A stretch of 40,135 nt of DNA from CAYJDR01 sp964368965 (GCA_964368965.1 CAYJDR010000020.1:1-40135), one strand, 5' to 3'; shown: positions 30,704 through 40,058, numbered from the stretch's first letter. Translations and numbers: made by a program. Notes: a model not told the origin generated them from the letters alone.

Positions 30704-31975
30704 CTAACCTTTCACTATTTTATCGGTGCCAGCCATGTATGGTTTTAGCGCCTCAGGGATAGTGATAGAGCCGTCAGCGTTTTGATAGTTCTCAAGTATT
30801 GCAACAAGTGTTCTGCCAACTGCTAAACCTGAACCGTTTATTGTGTGTGCAAACTTTGGTTTGCCGTCTGCACCTCTATATTTTATGCCCGCTCTGCGTG
30901 CTTGGAAATCTTTGAAGTTACTGCATGAAGATATCTCTCTGTAGCAACCTTGTGCTGGTAGCCAAACTTCGATATCGTATGTGATTGCAGATGAAAAACC
31001 AACATCGCCAGAACATAATGTAACAACTCTGTACGGTAAGTTCAACGCTTGTAAAATGCTTTCTGCATCAAGTGTTAGTTGCTCATGTTCGCTTGCAGAG
31101 TTTTCTTCTTCACAAATTTTTACTAGTTCAACTTTGTTAAACTGGTGCTGACGGATAAGCCCGCGCATGTCTTTACCATAAGAGCCAGCTTCACGACGGA
31201 AGCAAGCAGATAGGCAAGCATGTTTGATTGTGCCAGCTTTTAAATCTAAAATTTCGTTTGCATATAAGTTAGTTACAGGAACTTCTGCCGTTGGTATTAA
31301 GTATAGTTCATCTTTTTCACAGTGGAAAACTTCGTCTTTAAACTTAGGTAGTTGCCCTGTGCCAAGTAGCGAGTTTGGGTTCACAAGTAAAGGTACTGAC
31401 ACCTCTGTATAGCCTGTTTTTGCGTGCGTATCAAGCATGAATGATGATATCGCCCTATCAAGCCTAGCACCCATGCCAGCAAGAACAGAGAACCTTGTTT
31501 GCGCAACTTTCACACCACGCTCAAAGTCAATGATGCCTAGGTCTGTGCCTAAGTCCCAATGTGGCTTTGGCTCGAAATCAAATGCACGAGGCTCGCCCCA
31601 AGTTCTAATAACTTTGTTATCGTTTTCATCAACGCCTACTGATACGTTGTCATCAATTTCGTTTGGGAGCGTTAAAAGCATATCGTTGAAATCTGCTTGA
31701 ACTGTCGCAAGTGACTTATCTAGTTCAGAAATTTTTACACCAATTTCTTTAACTGTTTCTTGCAATTCAGTAGTATCGCCACCTTCACGCTTCATCATGC
31801 CGACTTGTTTTGATATTTCGTTGCGGTCTTGTTTAAGCTTTTCGCTTTCAAGCAACAATGTCTTACGCTCGTTATCAAGCGCTATTAATTTATCAAAATC
31901 GTACTCATAGTTACGTGCTTTTGTTTTTTCTTTAACTCGTTCAAGGTTTCCTAAGATATACTTTGCATCAAGCAT
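30704..31975 (-). CDS. serS: Seryl-tRNA synthetase
   Basis: Charges tRNA-Ser. A 423-residue class II synthetase with the N-terminal antiparallel coiled coil (about residues 10-100, rich in K/E/L, DNERKTLLLESEKLKQDRNE), motif 2 CFRREAGSYGKDMRGLIRQH and motif 3 NGSGLAVGRTLVAILEN. LIPTAEVPVTN is the TxE serine-site loop. It is complete and of normal length, 23 nt after bamD. Confidence 0.97.
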   Translation of the reverse strand: MLDAKYILGNLERVKEKTKARNYEYDFDKLIALDNERKTLLLESEKLKQDRNEISKQVGMMKREGGDTTELQETVKEIGVKISELDKSLATVQADFNDMLLTLPNEIDDNVSVGVDENDNKVIRTWGEPRAFDFEPKPHWDLGTDLGIIDFERGVKVAQTRFSVLAGMGARLDRAISSFMLDTHAKTGYTEVSVPLLVNPNSLLGTGQLPKFKDEVFHCEKDELYLIPTAEVPVTNLYANEILDLKAGTIKHACLSACFRREAGSYGKDMRGLIRQHQFNKVELVKICEEENSASEHEQLTLDAESILQALNLPYRVVTLCSGDVGFSSAITYDIEVWLPAQGCYREISSCSNFKDFQARRAGIKYRGADGKPKFAHTINGSGLAVGRTLVAILENYQNADGSITIPEALKPYMAGTDKIVKG

Positions 31976-31998
31976 TTAAGTCGCTCCAAATTTTTATA

Positions 31999-32739
31999 TT
32001 ATTTATTTTTTGCTTCGTTAATCGCATCAAGTGCGTTTCTAGTTATTCTATCTGACGGTGCGATTATAAATAACTGGTCATAGTATTTTTGTGCACCTTC
32101 TATATCGTTTTCTTCTGCCAACTGGATAGCCAACCTAGCCAATGCTTCAGGATAAACTTTTGTGTTTTCATAATTATTTACGATATACTTTAAGCGCTCA
32201 ACATAAGGGCCTGGTTGCCATATTCTATCATAATACTTTGCTATGATAAGCTCTTTTTCAGCAAGCGCTTCATTGATCTCTGCCAATATTTTTGATACTT
32301 CAGGCGTCAATAAGTTAGGGTCGCGAACAATTGCGTTGTTTAAATATTTTTGTGTGTTTACTAAAAATGATGAATCTTTTTTAATAGACGGCTTCAATTC
32401 GTAGTATGACAACCCTGCATTTAAATATGCTTGAGCAGCGTTTCTTGTTTCAGAGTAGATATCGAGATATACCTCATAAACAGGGATAGCCTCTTTATAC
32501 TTTTCATCAAAGTAATAGCTATTAGCAAGTGCTAGCTGGATTTCGGCAGCATCTTCAGGTGTTTCAGCACGGAGTAGTGCTTCCTCATATGCTTCTGATG
32601 CGTCGCCATATTCGCCTTCGCTGTATAGTTGGTCACCTAGTTCGCGGTAGTATAAAGTGCTACGTTCAGTTTCGATAGACGTTGCACAGCCAAACAAAGT
32701 AGATGCTAATATAAGCATTAATAGTACATTTTTCATCAT
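31999..32739 (-). CDS. bamD: Outer membrane assembly lipoprotein BamD
   Basis: A TPR-repeat lipoprotein of the beta-barrel assembly machine. The signal MMKNVLLMLILASTLFGC has the acylated cysteine at 18. TPR-like helices follow: LYSEGEYGDASEAYEEAL, LALANSYYFDEKYKEAIPVY, AYLNAGLSYYELKPSIKKDS, then ALAEKELIIAKYYDRIWQPG and PEALARLAIQLAE. The pattern, 246-residue length and the RDPN segment match BamD (YfiO). The start lies next to the rimO stop (TAAATG), with AAGGTGA as ribosome-binding site in the end of rimO. Confidence 0.85.
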   Translation of the reverse strand: MMKNVLLMLILASTLFGCATSIETERSTLYYRELGDQLYSEGEYGDASEAYEEALLRAETPEDAAEIQLALANSYYFDEKYKEAIPVYEVYLDIYSETRNAAQAYLNAGLSYYELKPSIKKDSSFLVNTQKYLNNAIVRDPNLLTPEVSKILAEINEALAEKELIIAKYYDRIWQPGPYVERLKYIVNNYENTKVYPEALARLAIQLAEENDIEGAQKYYDQLFIIAPSDRITRNALDAINEAKNK

Positions 32740-34038
32740 TTATTCACCTTGAACCATTGTAACATAGATATCAGGATACGCTATTTTATTTATAAAACAC
32801 TTATATGGACCGCTGCCGTTTGAGGCAATGCCGTCAGTAACATATAGTTTACCGTCGATTTCAGGCGCTTGAAATAAAGCTCTACCTTCTAAGATAAACT
32901 CGAAGTCGTCGTTCGTTTTGTCTACAAAGCATAAGAATTCGCTTTTTTTCAAGCTCTTCAACCTAGCTACAGTATTGCGTTTTTGGATAGTTTGCAACTT
33001 TTTAATGCGTTTTGCAACAACCTTTTCAGGTATTTCATTCACAATAGTAGCTGCCTTTGTGCCGTCTTCCTCGTAGTATGGGAAAAAACCTGCAAAATCA
33101 GGTTTAAGTTGCTCTAAGAACTCAACAGCTTCTTGGAAATCTTCTTCCGTTTCTGTAGGGAAGCCAACAATAAATGTTGTCCTAATAAACGCTTCTGGTA
33201 TAGATTGCCTAATTTTATTGAAAGTGTCAACAATCATTTGTTTATTTGAATGTCTGTTCATCGCTTTTAATACATTATCGCTTGCGTGCTGAACAGGTAT
33301 CTCGAAGTATTTTATTACGTTGTCAGTTTTTGCGATAAACTCTATAAGTTCATCAGTAACGCCGTCTGGGTTGAGGTATAGCAACCTAAACATAGTATCA
33401 GGCAACTCGCTTGTGAGCGTAGTTAATAGTTTAACAAGCCCTACTTCGCCAGTTAAGTCTTTTTCATATTTTGTAGTGTCTTGGCTGACAATGATTATTT
33501 CTTTCACGCCATTTTGCACTAGCTCTTTAGCCTCGGTCAATATGCTTTCAGGCGTTCTGCTTTTTAGGTTGCCTCTGATTGACGGTATTGTGCAATATGA
33601 GCAACGATTGTTACATCCCTCTGACACCTTTATGAATGCAAAATATGGGCTGTTAACGAGTATGCGTTCGCTACCTTTAGAGCGCTTTTGCACTTTTGCA
33701 AGGTCACGTAGGTAGTCGCCTGCTGCGGTCAAGTCGCCGACGCCTGTCAAGAAGTCGATCTCTGGTAGTTCGCTTTGGATATCAGCCTTATAGCGCTCTG
33801 CCATGCAACCAGTAACTACAAGCTTTGCATGTTGAGGTATTGTTTCAGCCATTAATAATATATTATCTATCGCCTCTTTAACAGCTGGCTCAATAAAGCC
33901 ACAAGTATTGACGATAACGGCATCGCACTTTGCTGGGTCTAGCTCTGTTTCAAACCCATCGGCGCTAAGCTCGCCTATTAAATATTCAAAATCCACTTGG
34001 TTTTTTGCACACCCTAAACTAATGTAGCTGACTTTCAT
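32740..34038 (-). CDS. rimO: Ribosomal protein S12 methylthiotransferase RimO
   Basis: Radical SAM enzyme that methylthiolates an aspartate of S12. The protein is 432 residues: UPF0004 domain (ISLGCAKNQVDFEYLIGEL, VNTCGFIEPA, VTGCMAERY), radical SAM CNNRCSYCTIPSIRG, and a C-terminal TRAM domain. The SLGCAKNxxD opening distinguishes RimO from MiaB. It overlaps ribF by one base (TAATG), and bamD begins directly after it. Confidence 0.95.
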   Translation of the reverse strand: MKVSYISLGCAKNQVDFEYLIGELSADGFETELDPAKCDAVIVNTCGFIEPAVKEAIDNILLMAETIPQHAKLVVTGCMAERYKADIQSELPEIDFLTGVGDLTAAGDYLRDLAKVQKRSKGSERILVNSPYFAFIKVSEGCNNRCSYCTIPSIRGNLKSRTPESILTEAKELVQNGVKEIIIVSQDTTKYEKDLTGEVGLVKLLTTLTSELPDTMFRLLYLNPDGVTDELIEFIAKTDNVIKYFEIPVQHASDNVLKAMNRHSNKQMIVDTFNKIRQSIPEAFIRTTFIVGFPTETEEDFQEAVEFLEQLKPDFAGFFPYYEEDGTKAATIVNEIPEKVVAKRIKKLQTIQKRNTVARLKSLKKSEFLCFVDKTNDDFEFILEGRALFQAPEIDGKLYVTDGIASNGSGPYKCFINKIAYPDIYVTMVQGE

Positions 34039-34970
34039 TAAACTTCCCCATGTATTGTAACATTTGCTAATAATTCACGCGCGATAATTTCTGTTTCACG
34101 CAGTCTTTGGCATAGCGCCTCTATACTCTTGAACTTTTCTTCCTCTGATATTTTTTCGATGAAGAAAACTTCTACATTTTTTCCGTAAATCTCTTCGTTG
34201 AAGTCGAAGATGTTTGTTTCAATGCGCATATCTTTGCCATCAACTGTTGGCCTTGTGCCGATATATGTCATTGCGTTATAATATTTACTATCTATCAATA
34301 CTTTAGTTGCATACCCACCAATAGTTGGCACAATATCGTTTGCTGTATCAATGTTGATTGTTGGGAAGCCGAAGTCTTTCCCTTTGCCGTCGCCATGCAC
34401 AACTTTGCCATCAATCGAATAGCATCTATCAAGCAACTTGTTAACATCTTTCACATGCCCTGTGTCTATCTCACTTCTGATGCGAGAGCTTGATATATAG
34501 CCAGTGTCATCGCTTAGCTTTTTGACGAATACACATTGCACATTATACTTGTCGCCTAGCTCTTTTAGCACATCTATATTGCCAGCGCGTGCATGGCCAA
34601 ATTTGTAGTCCTCACCAACGACAATAACTTTTGCTTTAAGAAATTTTATAACAATTTCAACAAAGAACTCTTCAGGCGTAAGCGATGCTAGCCCTTCGAA
34701 CGGTGCATATACGAGATAGTCTACTTCAGTTTTTTCAAAAAGTTCCATCCGTTTACGCGGCGTATTTATGAACCTTAGATCTCTACCATAATATGCGAGT
34801 GGATGTGGCTCAAATGTACATATGACAGATTTCACCCCTAGGGCTTTCGCATGTTCTTTCAGCTCAGAAATTAAAAACTGATGCCCTAAGTGCAAGCCGT
34901 CGAAGTTGCCAAAGCACACTGCTGTTGGATTGTTTATAAGTGTATTATTTAATGTGTCTATTTTTTGCAT
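34038..34970 (-). CDS. ribF: Bifunctional riboflavin kinase/FAD synthetase
   Basis: Converts riboflavin to FMN and FAD. The N-terminal adenylyltransferase has FGNFDGLHLGHQFL and a KVIVVGEDYKFGHARAGN segment; SSSRIRSEID follows. The C-terminal flavokinase has GRGK-like GDGKGKDFGFPTINI and TYIGTRPTVDGKD. Length 310 is standard. There is no Shine-Dalgarno before the ATG at 34970; a promoter placed to give an unleadered start precedes it. FAD from this enzyme would supply SdhA and the flavoproteins in this window. Confidence 0.95.
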   Translation of the reverse strand: MQKIDTLNNTLINNPTAVCFGNFDGLHLGHQFLISELKEHAKALGVKSVICTFEPHPLAYYGRDLRFINTPRKRMELFEKTEVDYLVYAPFEGLASLTPEEFFVEIVIKFLKAKVIVVGEDYKFGHARAGNIDVLKELGDKYNVQCVFVKKLSDDTGYISSSRIRSEIDTGHVKDVNKLLDRCYSIDGKVVHGDGKGKDFGFPTINIDTANDIVPTIGGYATKVLIDSKYYNAMTYIGTRPTVDGKDMRIETNIFDFNEEIYGKNVEVFFIEKISEEEKFKSIEALCQRLRETEIIARELLANVTIHGEV

Positions 34971-34976
34971 TATAAA

Positions 34977-35005
34977 TCTATAAATTATTATTGGCTATAT
35001 ATCAA
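34977..35005 (-). promoter_or_regulatory. Candidate promoter for ribF giving a leaderless transcript
   Basis: Minus-strand -35 TTGATA (35000-35005), 17 bp, -10 TATAGA (34977-34982). Seven bases after the -10 would be the A of the ribF start codon. No ribosome-binding site is present. Confidence 0.5.
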
Positions 35006-35028
35006 GCACGATTTACAAAATCGCCAAT

Positions 35029-35769
35029 TTATTTGCCATTAAGTCCTTCTATTATATAAGCGGGTTTGTTTGTTGCAATGCCAGCTATACCTAAACTTTT
35101 GAGTTGTTTTGCTCGCTCGATATTGTCGACTGTCCATGAGTACATTTCATAGCCTGCTTGGGTCATGCGCTTGACGTAGTCTTCTGTGATTTCAAAGCGG
35201 GAGTCAAAGTCGACAGCGTCCAGTTTCGCTTGCTCTAGTTTCCTGATAAGGTGTGATACAGGTGTCATATGTTTATGGATATCGTTTAGTTCACCGTTTA
35301 TCCACGCAACTTTCACATTAGGCAATAGCTCTTTCACGAGTTCCATTGCATAGTAGCTAAAGCCTATCACCATTATTTCGGAGGGATGTTTACGCGATGA
35401 GCGAATTTTATAAGCAAGCCTAGGGACAGAGCGTATGCTACTTTTGAGCTCAATTTGCAGAAGTTTTCCTTCTGGTACAAGGTCAAGCACTTCAGCAAGT
35501 AGTGGAATTTTTTCGCCTTTATATTGGATAGACTTAAACATGCCCGCATCGAGTGAGGAGATCGCCTTTGTTGTAAGCTCTGAAACACGCCCCGATTTAC
35601 CTGTTGTGCGTTCGAGCGTAGCATCATGTATAACGCTGAAGTTACCGTCGCGGTTTCTTCTGACGTCAATTTCTACACCATCGGCACCTTGCTTTAATGC
35701 CTCAAGTATAGAGCCAACTGTGTTTTCTGGCGCATCGTGTGAAGCACCTCTGTGTCCGATTACTAACAT
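35029..35769 (-). CDS. Glycerophosphodiester phosphodiesterase
   Basis: Hydrolyses glycerophosphodiesters to glycerol 3-phosphate and an alcohol. The 246-residue TIM barrel starts VIGHRGASHDAPENT (catalytic H5-R6 region), followed by GADGVEIDVRRNRDGNFSVI and HDATLERTTG with the metal and catalytic histidine residues, and KLLQIELKS. No signal peptide, so it is cytoplasmic like UgpQ. It starts one base after the upstream membrane-protein stop. Confidence 0.92.
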   Translation of the reverse strand: MLVIGHRGASHDAPENTVGSILEALKQGADGVEIDVRRNRDGNFSVIHDATLERTTGKSGRVSELTTKAISSLDAGMFKSIQYKGEKIPLLAEVLDLVPEGKLLQIELKSSIRSVPRLAYKIRSSRKHPSEIMVIGFSYYAMELVKELLPNVKVAWINGELNDIHKHMTPVSHLIRKLEQAKLDAVDFDSRFEITEDYVKRMTQAGYEMYSWTVDNIERAKQLKSLGIAGIATNKPAYIIEGLNGK

Positions 35770-35770
35770 A

Positions 35771-36439
35771 TTAGTTTTGCGTGTGTTTACCTATCACTTT
35801 TTCCGTAGCCTCTGCTGTATCTGCAAATCTTACAAACAGCGTGTCAGGCTCTACATGGGCCGTATAATCCCAATATATTAAATATAATCCACACGTCAAT
35901 ACCGAAAATAATACTTTTACTAAAAACCTATGCTTTGGCTCGTTTGTTACCCTAAAAACGATTGGTTCTTCTGTAACTTCAGCCTCTAGCCATACAACAG
36001 TTAATAGCTTATTGTAGTTCGCTTCATAATATTGGAGGGTGATCCACGCTTTATTCATAAGATAGATGTAGTAGAATATGTATAATCCACCTGTGAGAAC
36101 AAATAGAATAAGTGTTTTTGTAGGTGGTATAATCGGATTATAGCTAAGGAACGATTGAGTTTGTAGGTTTAAGTTGTATAATGCGCGCTCACTAATTTTA
36201 CCCTTTACAACACCAGATACGTATAAATCTTTAGTAAATGCCGTTACAAGCTTATAGTACTCAGCACGTATTTCGATAAATTTGTTTAGCCTTTTTATCC
36301 TCTCAACAAAAACGCCGACAAAAAATATACCAAACGTTAGCACACTAAACAACATGCAAAGATACCAGTTGTATAGTGGTTTATTATTCTTTTCAGCTTT
36401 TCGTTTTAAACATTCAAGCTCTTTTATATAGTCTGTCAC
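35771..36439 (-). CDS. Membrane protein with three DUF4234-like hydrophobic repeats
   Basis: A 222-residue inner-membrane protein. A similar hydrophobic motif appears three times: LFSVLTFGIFFVGVFVERI (about 30-48), LFVLTGGLYIFYYIYLMNKA (112-131) and LFSVLTCGLYLIYWDYTAH (177-195). LxxxTxGLYxxYW is the feature of DUF4234 domains, which are usually single; three copies in one chain look like internal duplication. A charged helical stretch fills residues 50-90. It overlaps cinA by 4 nt and leads to gdpD with a 1-nt gap. Function is unknown. Confidence 0.65.
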   Translation of the reverse strand: MTDYIKELECLKRKAEKNNKPLYNWYLCMLFSVLTFGIFFVGVFVERIKRLNKFIEIRAEYYKLVTAFTKDLYVSGVVKGKISERALYNLNLQTQSFLSYNPIIPPTKTLILFVLTGGLYIFYYIYLMNKAWITLQYYEANYNKLLTVVWLEAEVTEEPIVFRVTNEPKHRFLVKVLFSVLTCGLYLIYWDYTAHVEPDTLFVRFADTAEATEKVIGKHTQN

Positions 36440-37665
36440 TTGGACCCTCTATTGTTTATGTAATTAAATAGCGAATATATCGCTATGTTGGTTGCCCTAA
36501 CCCTGATATCGTCCCTGCTGCCACGAAGTTGCAACCTTTTAACCTCGACATCGCCACGCTTGCCATAAGCAATATATACTGTGCCAACTGGTTTTTCATC
36601 TGTGCCGCCGTCTGGGCCTGCGACACCTGTCGTGCTTATCGCATAGTCTGCACCTAGTGCATCCATTACGCCATGTGCCATTTGTTTTGCTACTTGTTCG
36701 CTTACTGCACCATATTGTTTTAGCGCATTGCTATCAACACCTAGCATGTTTTCCTTAACGCTGTTTGCATAGCTTGTAACGCTACCTAAGTAAACGCTAG
36801 ACACACCAGCAATGTCAGTAACCTCTTTTGAAAGTAACCCACCTGTACAACTCTCTGCAATAGCAAGCGTTGCACCGATATGTTTTAGTTTAGAAATGAG
36901 CACTGATACTAATGTGTCGCTATTATAGCCGACAAAGTTACATGTAAAACGTTCTATAAGTTTTTCTATGAAGTTGTCAATAGAAATCTGCTCATGGCCT
37001 CTAAGCTTTACTTGCACAATGCCTTTACCTACATTGATAATACACTCGACGTTTTCAGGAATGCCTAGCTCTGATATAGCTTTATCTACATCGCTCTCTG
37101 GTAGGCTTGCAAATGTGACTATTTTATTATAGTTATGGGTTGTGTAATTATTTTCTTCTAGGTAAGGCGCAACTGAGCGCTCGAACATGGTCTTCATTTC
37201 GCTTGGTACGCCAGGCATTGATATAATAAACGAATTATTACACGCCACACCAAACCCATATGCTGTGCCACTATAGTTCTTATATGTTTCTGCGCCACTT
37301 GGCAGCAACGCTTGTCGTTTATGCGCATCATGTATTTCTACATTCGCTTTCGTGAGTAGTGCTACCATGTTTGCATATACTTCTTCATGATGTTCAAGTG
37401 TTGTGCCTGCAAACTCTGCAACGCACTCTGCTGTGATATCATCAAAAGTAGGTCCAAGACCGCCCGTTGTGAGCACTAGTGAATATTTATCAGTAGTTGC
37501 TTTTAATACGTTTAATAGTGTTTGTCTATCGTCTGGCACCATCTCAACTTTGCCCACTTTTATGCCAAGTGATGCAAGCTTATTAGCCAGATATGCTGAG
37601 TTTGTATCAACAACGCTCCCTTCTAACAATTCAGAGCCGATACTTAATATTGCACAATTTCGCAT
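36436..37665 (-). CDS. cinA: CinA-family protein (nicotinamide-nucleotide amidase / ADP-ribose pyrophosphatase type)
   Basis: A 409-residue two-domain protein. The N-terminal MoCF domain has GSELLEGSVVDTNSAYLA and VLTTGGLGPTFDDIT with the conserved aspartates. The C-terminal CinA domain has LAIAESCTGGLLSKEVT and STTGVAGPDGGTDEKPVG, the nicotinamide-nucleotide amidase signature. Such proteins recycle pyridine nucleotides; a link to competence is historical. It lies between pgpA and a membrane-protein gene in the long minus-strand operon. Confidence 0.93.
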   Translation of the reverse strand: MRNCAILSIGSELLEGSVVDTNSAYLANKLASLGIKVGKVEMVPDDRQTLLNVLKATTDKYSLVLTTGGLGPTFDDITAECVAEFAGTTLEHHEEVYANMVALLTKANVEIHDAHKRQALLPSGAETYKNYSGTAYGFGVACNNSFIISMPGVPSEMKTMFERSVAPYLEENNYTTHNYNKIVTFASLPESDVDKAISELGIPENVECIINVGKGIVQVKLRGHEQISIDNFIEKLIERFTCNFVGYNSDTLVSVLISKLKHIGATLAIAESCTGGLLSKEVTDIAGVSSVYLGSVTSYANSVKENMLGVDSNALKQYGAVSEQVAKQMAHGVMDALGADYAISTTGVAGPDGGTDEKPVGTVYIAYGKRGDVEVKRLQLRGSRDDIRVRATNIAIYSLFNYINNRGSK

Positions 37666-37667
37666 TA

Positions 37668-38132
37668 TTAAAATAGTTCCAACATAACTTTAAGCGCATA
37701 ACATGCAAGCCCTGCATAAGCAGCTGCCATTATATCATCCATCATGATGCCTATGCCATGTGGCAACATCTCAAACTTATTTATAGGGTAGAATTTTAAT
37801 ATATCAAATATCCTAAAAAACACGAACGCCATAACAACATAAAATGCGTTAAATGGAAATATTATGTATAACAAAAATAGTGCAACATATTCATCAACAA
37901 CTACGCATGATGGGTCTTCATATCCGCTAAGTTCTGAGAACTGTTTTGACACAAATATCCCCATGATGAACATAGCAACAAACATCGCTATCTTCATAGG
38001 CATCGACACAAACGTAGCTATATAGCCTAATGGTATAGCAAGTAAACTGCCGAATGTGCCTGGCATTATAGGAATTTTGCCTAAGTATAAACCAGTTGCA
38101 AGTATATCTGTTAAGAATGGTACTTTTTTCAT
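37668..38132 (-). CDS. pgpA: Phosphatidylglycerophosphatase A
   Basis: Dephosphorylates phosphatidylglycerol phosphate to phosphatidylglycerol. The 154-residue membrane enzyme has GLYLGKIPIMPGTFGSLLAI at the start, YEDPSCVVVDEYVALF with the catalytic acidic residues, and PHGIGIMMDDIMAAAYA at the end; all are typical of PgpA. It overlaps hisA by 4 nt (ATGA), and cinA begins 2 nt after it. Confidence 0.93.
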   Translation of the reverse strand: MKKVPFLTDILATGLYLGKIPIMPGTFGSLLAIPLGYIATFVSMPMKIAMFVAMFIMGIFVSKQFSELSGYEDPSCVVVDEYVALFLLYIIFPFNAFYVVMAFVFFRIFDILKFYPINKFEMLPHGIGIMMDDIMAAAYAGLACYALKVMLELF

Positions 38133-38851
38133 ACTAATTCAAACGCCAAGTTTAGGTCCATCTTACCTTCATAAAATGCTTTGCCTACAATCGCACCAAG
38201 TATGTTATCGTTTTGCAAAGCTATTAGTCTTTTGATATCGTCGATAGAGGCAACACCACCTGAGGCAACCACAGGGAACGGCGACTTCTCAGCCAATTTA
38301 TCAACACCATCAATATTTACACCTTGAAGCATGCCATCTCTTGATATGTCAGTATAGATTACGCTTTCAACTTGCAAACCTTTATACATGTCAATTACAT
38401 CCATGATTGTATATTCTGATGCTTCATACCAGCCTTCTGTAGCAACCATATCATCTTTTGCATCAATACCTAAGATGATTTTGTTCGGATACTTCTCAAT
38501 AGCTTGCTTAGTGAACTCAACATCCTTAACTGCTGCTGTGCCTATGATTGCATAATCAACGCCCATGTTGAAAACTTCTTCAAGCCTTGCCATATCACGT
38601 ATGCCGCCTCCGAGTTCGATTTCGATATCTGATTTCGCCTCAGCGATAGCTTTAATCATGTCATGATTTACTGTTGAGTTATTTCTAGCGCCATTCAAAT
38701 CTACAATGTGAATACGCTTTGCGCCCATCGCAGCAAACATAAGCGCTATGTCACGTGGGTCGTGCCCATATTCTGTAGCGTCTTCCATGATGCCTTGTGA
38801 TAGTCTAACAACTTTTCCGTCTAGTAAATCAATCGCTGGTATTACGTGCAT
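38129..38851 (-). CDS. hisA: ProFAR isomerase HisA
   Basis: Isomerises 5'-ProFAR to PRFAR, the fourth step of histidine synthesis. The 240-residue barrel begins MHVIPAIDLLDGKVVRLSQG with the catalytic aspartate in the AIDLLDG segment, then ELGGGIRDMARLE and YTDISRDGMLQG with the second aspartate, and VVASGGVASIDDI. The ATG at 38851 has GGAG 7 nt upstream; a TTG 12 nt earlier overlaps that site and is rejected. It follows hisH by 14 nt. Confidence 0.95.
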   Translation of the reverse strand: MHVIPAIDLLDGKVVRLSQGIMEDATEYGHDPRDIALMFAAMGAKRIHIVDLNGARNNSTVNHDMIKAIAEAKSDIEIELGGGIRDMARLEEVFNMGVDYAIIGTAAVKDVEFTKQAIEKYPNKIILGIDAKDDMVATEGWYEASEYTIMDVIDMYKGLQVESVIYTDISRDGMLQGVNIDGVDKLAEKSPFPVVASGGVASIDDIKRLIALQNDNILGAIVGKAFYEGKMDLNLAFELV

Positions 38852-38865
38852 AGTATTCTCCAAGT

Positions 38866-39480
38866 TTATATTTTACAAAAATTTTCAAGCATTTTTAAGC
38901 CAGCTTTCTGGCTTTTCTCTGGGTGGAACTGTACGCCCATGATATTATCTTTCGCAACGGCTGCTGCAAAGTTAACGCCATAGTCACATGAACCCAATAT
39001 CTCTGAGCTGCAATCGCTATCAGCATAGTACGAGTGCACAAAATAGAAGTATGAGTTATCATCAATACCTTCAAACAATGTGTGAGGCTGTTCAATTTGT
39101 AGCGTATTCCAGCCGATATGAGGTATTTTCATACCGTCTGCTACTATCTCATCTGGAAAGCGCCTAACAGTGCCTTCGATAAAGCCAAACCCTTCGTGGA
39201 TACCAAACTCAAGGCTCTTCTCAAACAATAATTGCATACCAACGCATATGCCTAAAAATGGGCGCTCAGTTTCAATAAAGTTTGTGATAGCAGAATATAG
39301 CTCTTCTGATTTTAGCGCATCTAAACAGTCGCCAAAAGCACCATTACCAGGTAATATGAGCCTATCAGCTTTCAGTACTTCCTGTTCACTACTTGTGATG
39401 ATGACGTCTTGCCCTATATATTCAAACGCTTTCTGCACACTTTTTAAGTTGCTTGCGCCGTAGTCGATGATTGCAACCAT
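38866..39480 (-). CDS. hisH: Imidazole glycerol phosphate synthase glutaminase subunit HisH
   Basis: Releases ammonia from glutamine for HisF. A 204-residue class I amidotransferase with the catalytic cysteine in FLGICVGMQLLFE, and the histidine-glutamate pair in MGVQFHPEKS. It begins VAIIDYGASNLKSVQKAF. The ATG at 39480 has AAGGGG upstream, 2 nt after the hisB stop; a longer frame to 39558 overlaps hisB and is rejected. HisF is not in the window. Confidence 0.95.
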   Translation of the reverse strand: MVAIIDYGASNLKSVQKAFEYIGQDVIITSSEQEVLKADRLILPGNGAFGDCLDALKSEELYSAITNFIETERPFLGICVGMQLLFEKSLEFGIHEGFGFIEGTVRRFPDEIVADGMKIPHIGWNTLQIEQPHTLFEGIDDNSYFYFVHSYYADSDCSSEILGSCDYGVNFAAAVAKDNIMGVQFHPEKSQKAGLKMLENFCKI

Positions 39481-39482
39481 TG

Positions 39483-40058
39483 CTATAAAACCCCTTTCGT
39501 AGACATAAGTTTGTCTGACGTGATCTCTAAAGACATTTTCAAACTTCTTGCAACACACTTGAATATCGCCTCAGCAATATGGTGCGAGTTAGTGCCATAG
39601 CGCACATTGATGTGCAAGTTAATCAACGCATTATTCGTGAACGCACGGAAAAACTCCTCAACAAGCTCCGTATCAAAGCTACCGATTTTCTCCGTAGGGA
39701 ATGTAGCGTTATAAACTAAGTGCGCCCTGCCAGAAAAATCGACAGCGACCTCTGCGAGTGTTTCGTCCATAGGTAGCATAAAGAAGCCATATCTGTTGAT
39801 ACCCACTTTATCGCCAACAGCCTCGCTAAAAGCCTTACCTAGCACAATGCCGATATCTTCAGCTGTGTGGTGGTCGTCTATATGTGTGTCGCCATCAGCT
39901 TTAACGGTTAAACCGAAGTTGCCATGTTTTGCAAACAAGTCTAGCATGTGGTCAAGAAAACCTACACCTGTAGAGATGTTGCTTTCGCCACCGTCTAAGC
40001 ATAAATCTAGCGATATTTTTGTTTCGTTAGTATTGCGTGTTATTGATGTTTTTCTCAT
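39483..40058 (-). CDS. hisB: Imidazoleglycerol-phosphate dehydratase HisB
   Basis: Dehydrates imidazoleglycerol phosphate in histidine synthesis. The 191-residue protein is a stand-alone dehydratase (no N-terminal phosphatase as in E. coli). Duplicated metal-binding segments are present: GFLDHMLDLFAKH, DDHHTAEDIGIVLGKA, and SHHIAEAIFKCVARSL at the end; YGFFMLPMDETL lies in between. GAAGGTGA is the ribosome-binding site. The 77 bp upstream (40059-40135) are AT-rich; a promoter is likely but I cannot place it firmly. hisB leads the run hisB-hisH-hisA-pgpA. Confidence 0.95.
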   Translation of the reverse strand: MRKTSITRNTNETKISLDLCLDGGESNISTGVGFLDHMLDLFAKHGNFGLTVKADGDTHIDDHHTAEDIGIVLGKAFSEAVGDKVGINRYGFFMLPMDETLAEVAVDFSGRAHLVYNATFPTEKIGSFDTELVEEFFRAFTNNALINLHINVRYGTNSHHIAEAIFKCVARSLKMSLEITSDKLMSTKGVL

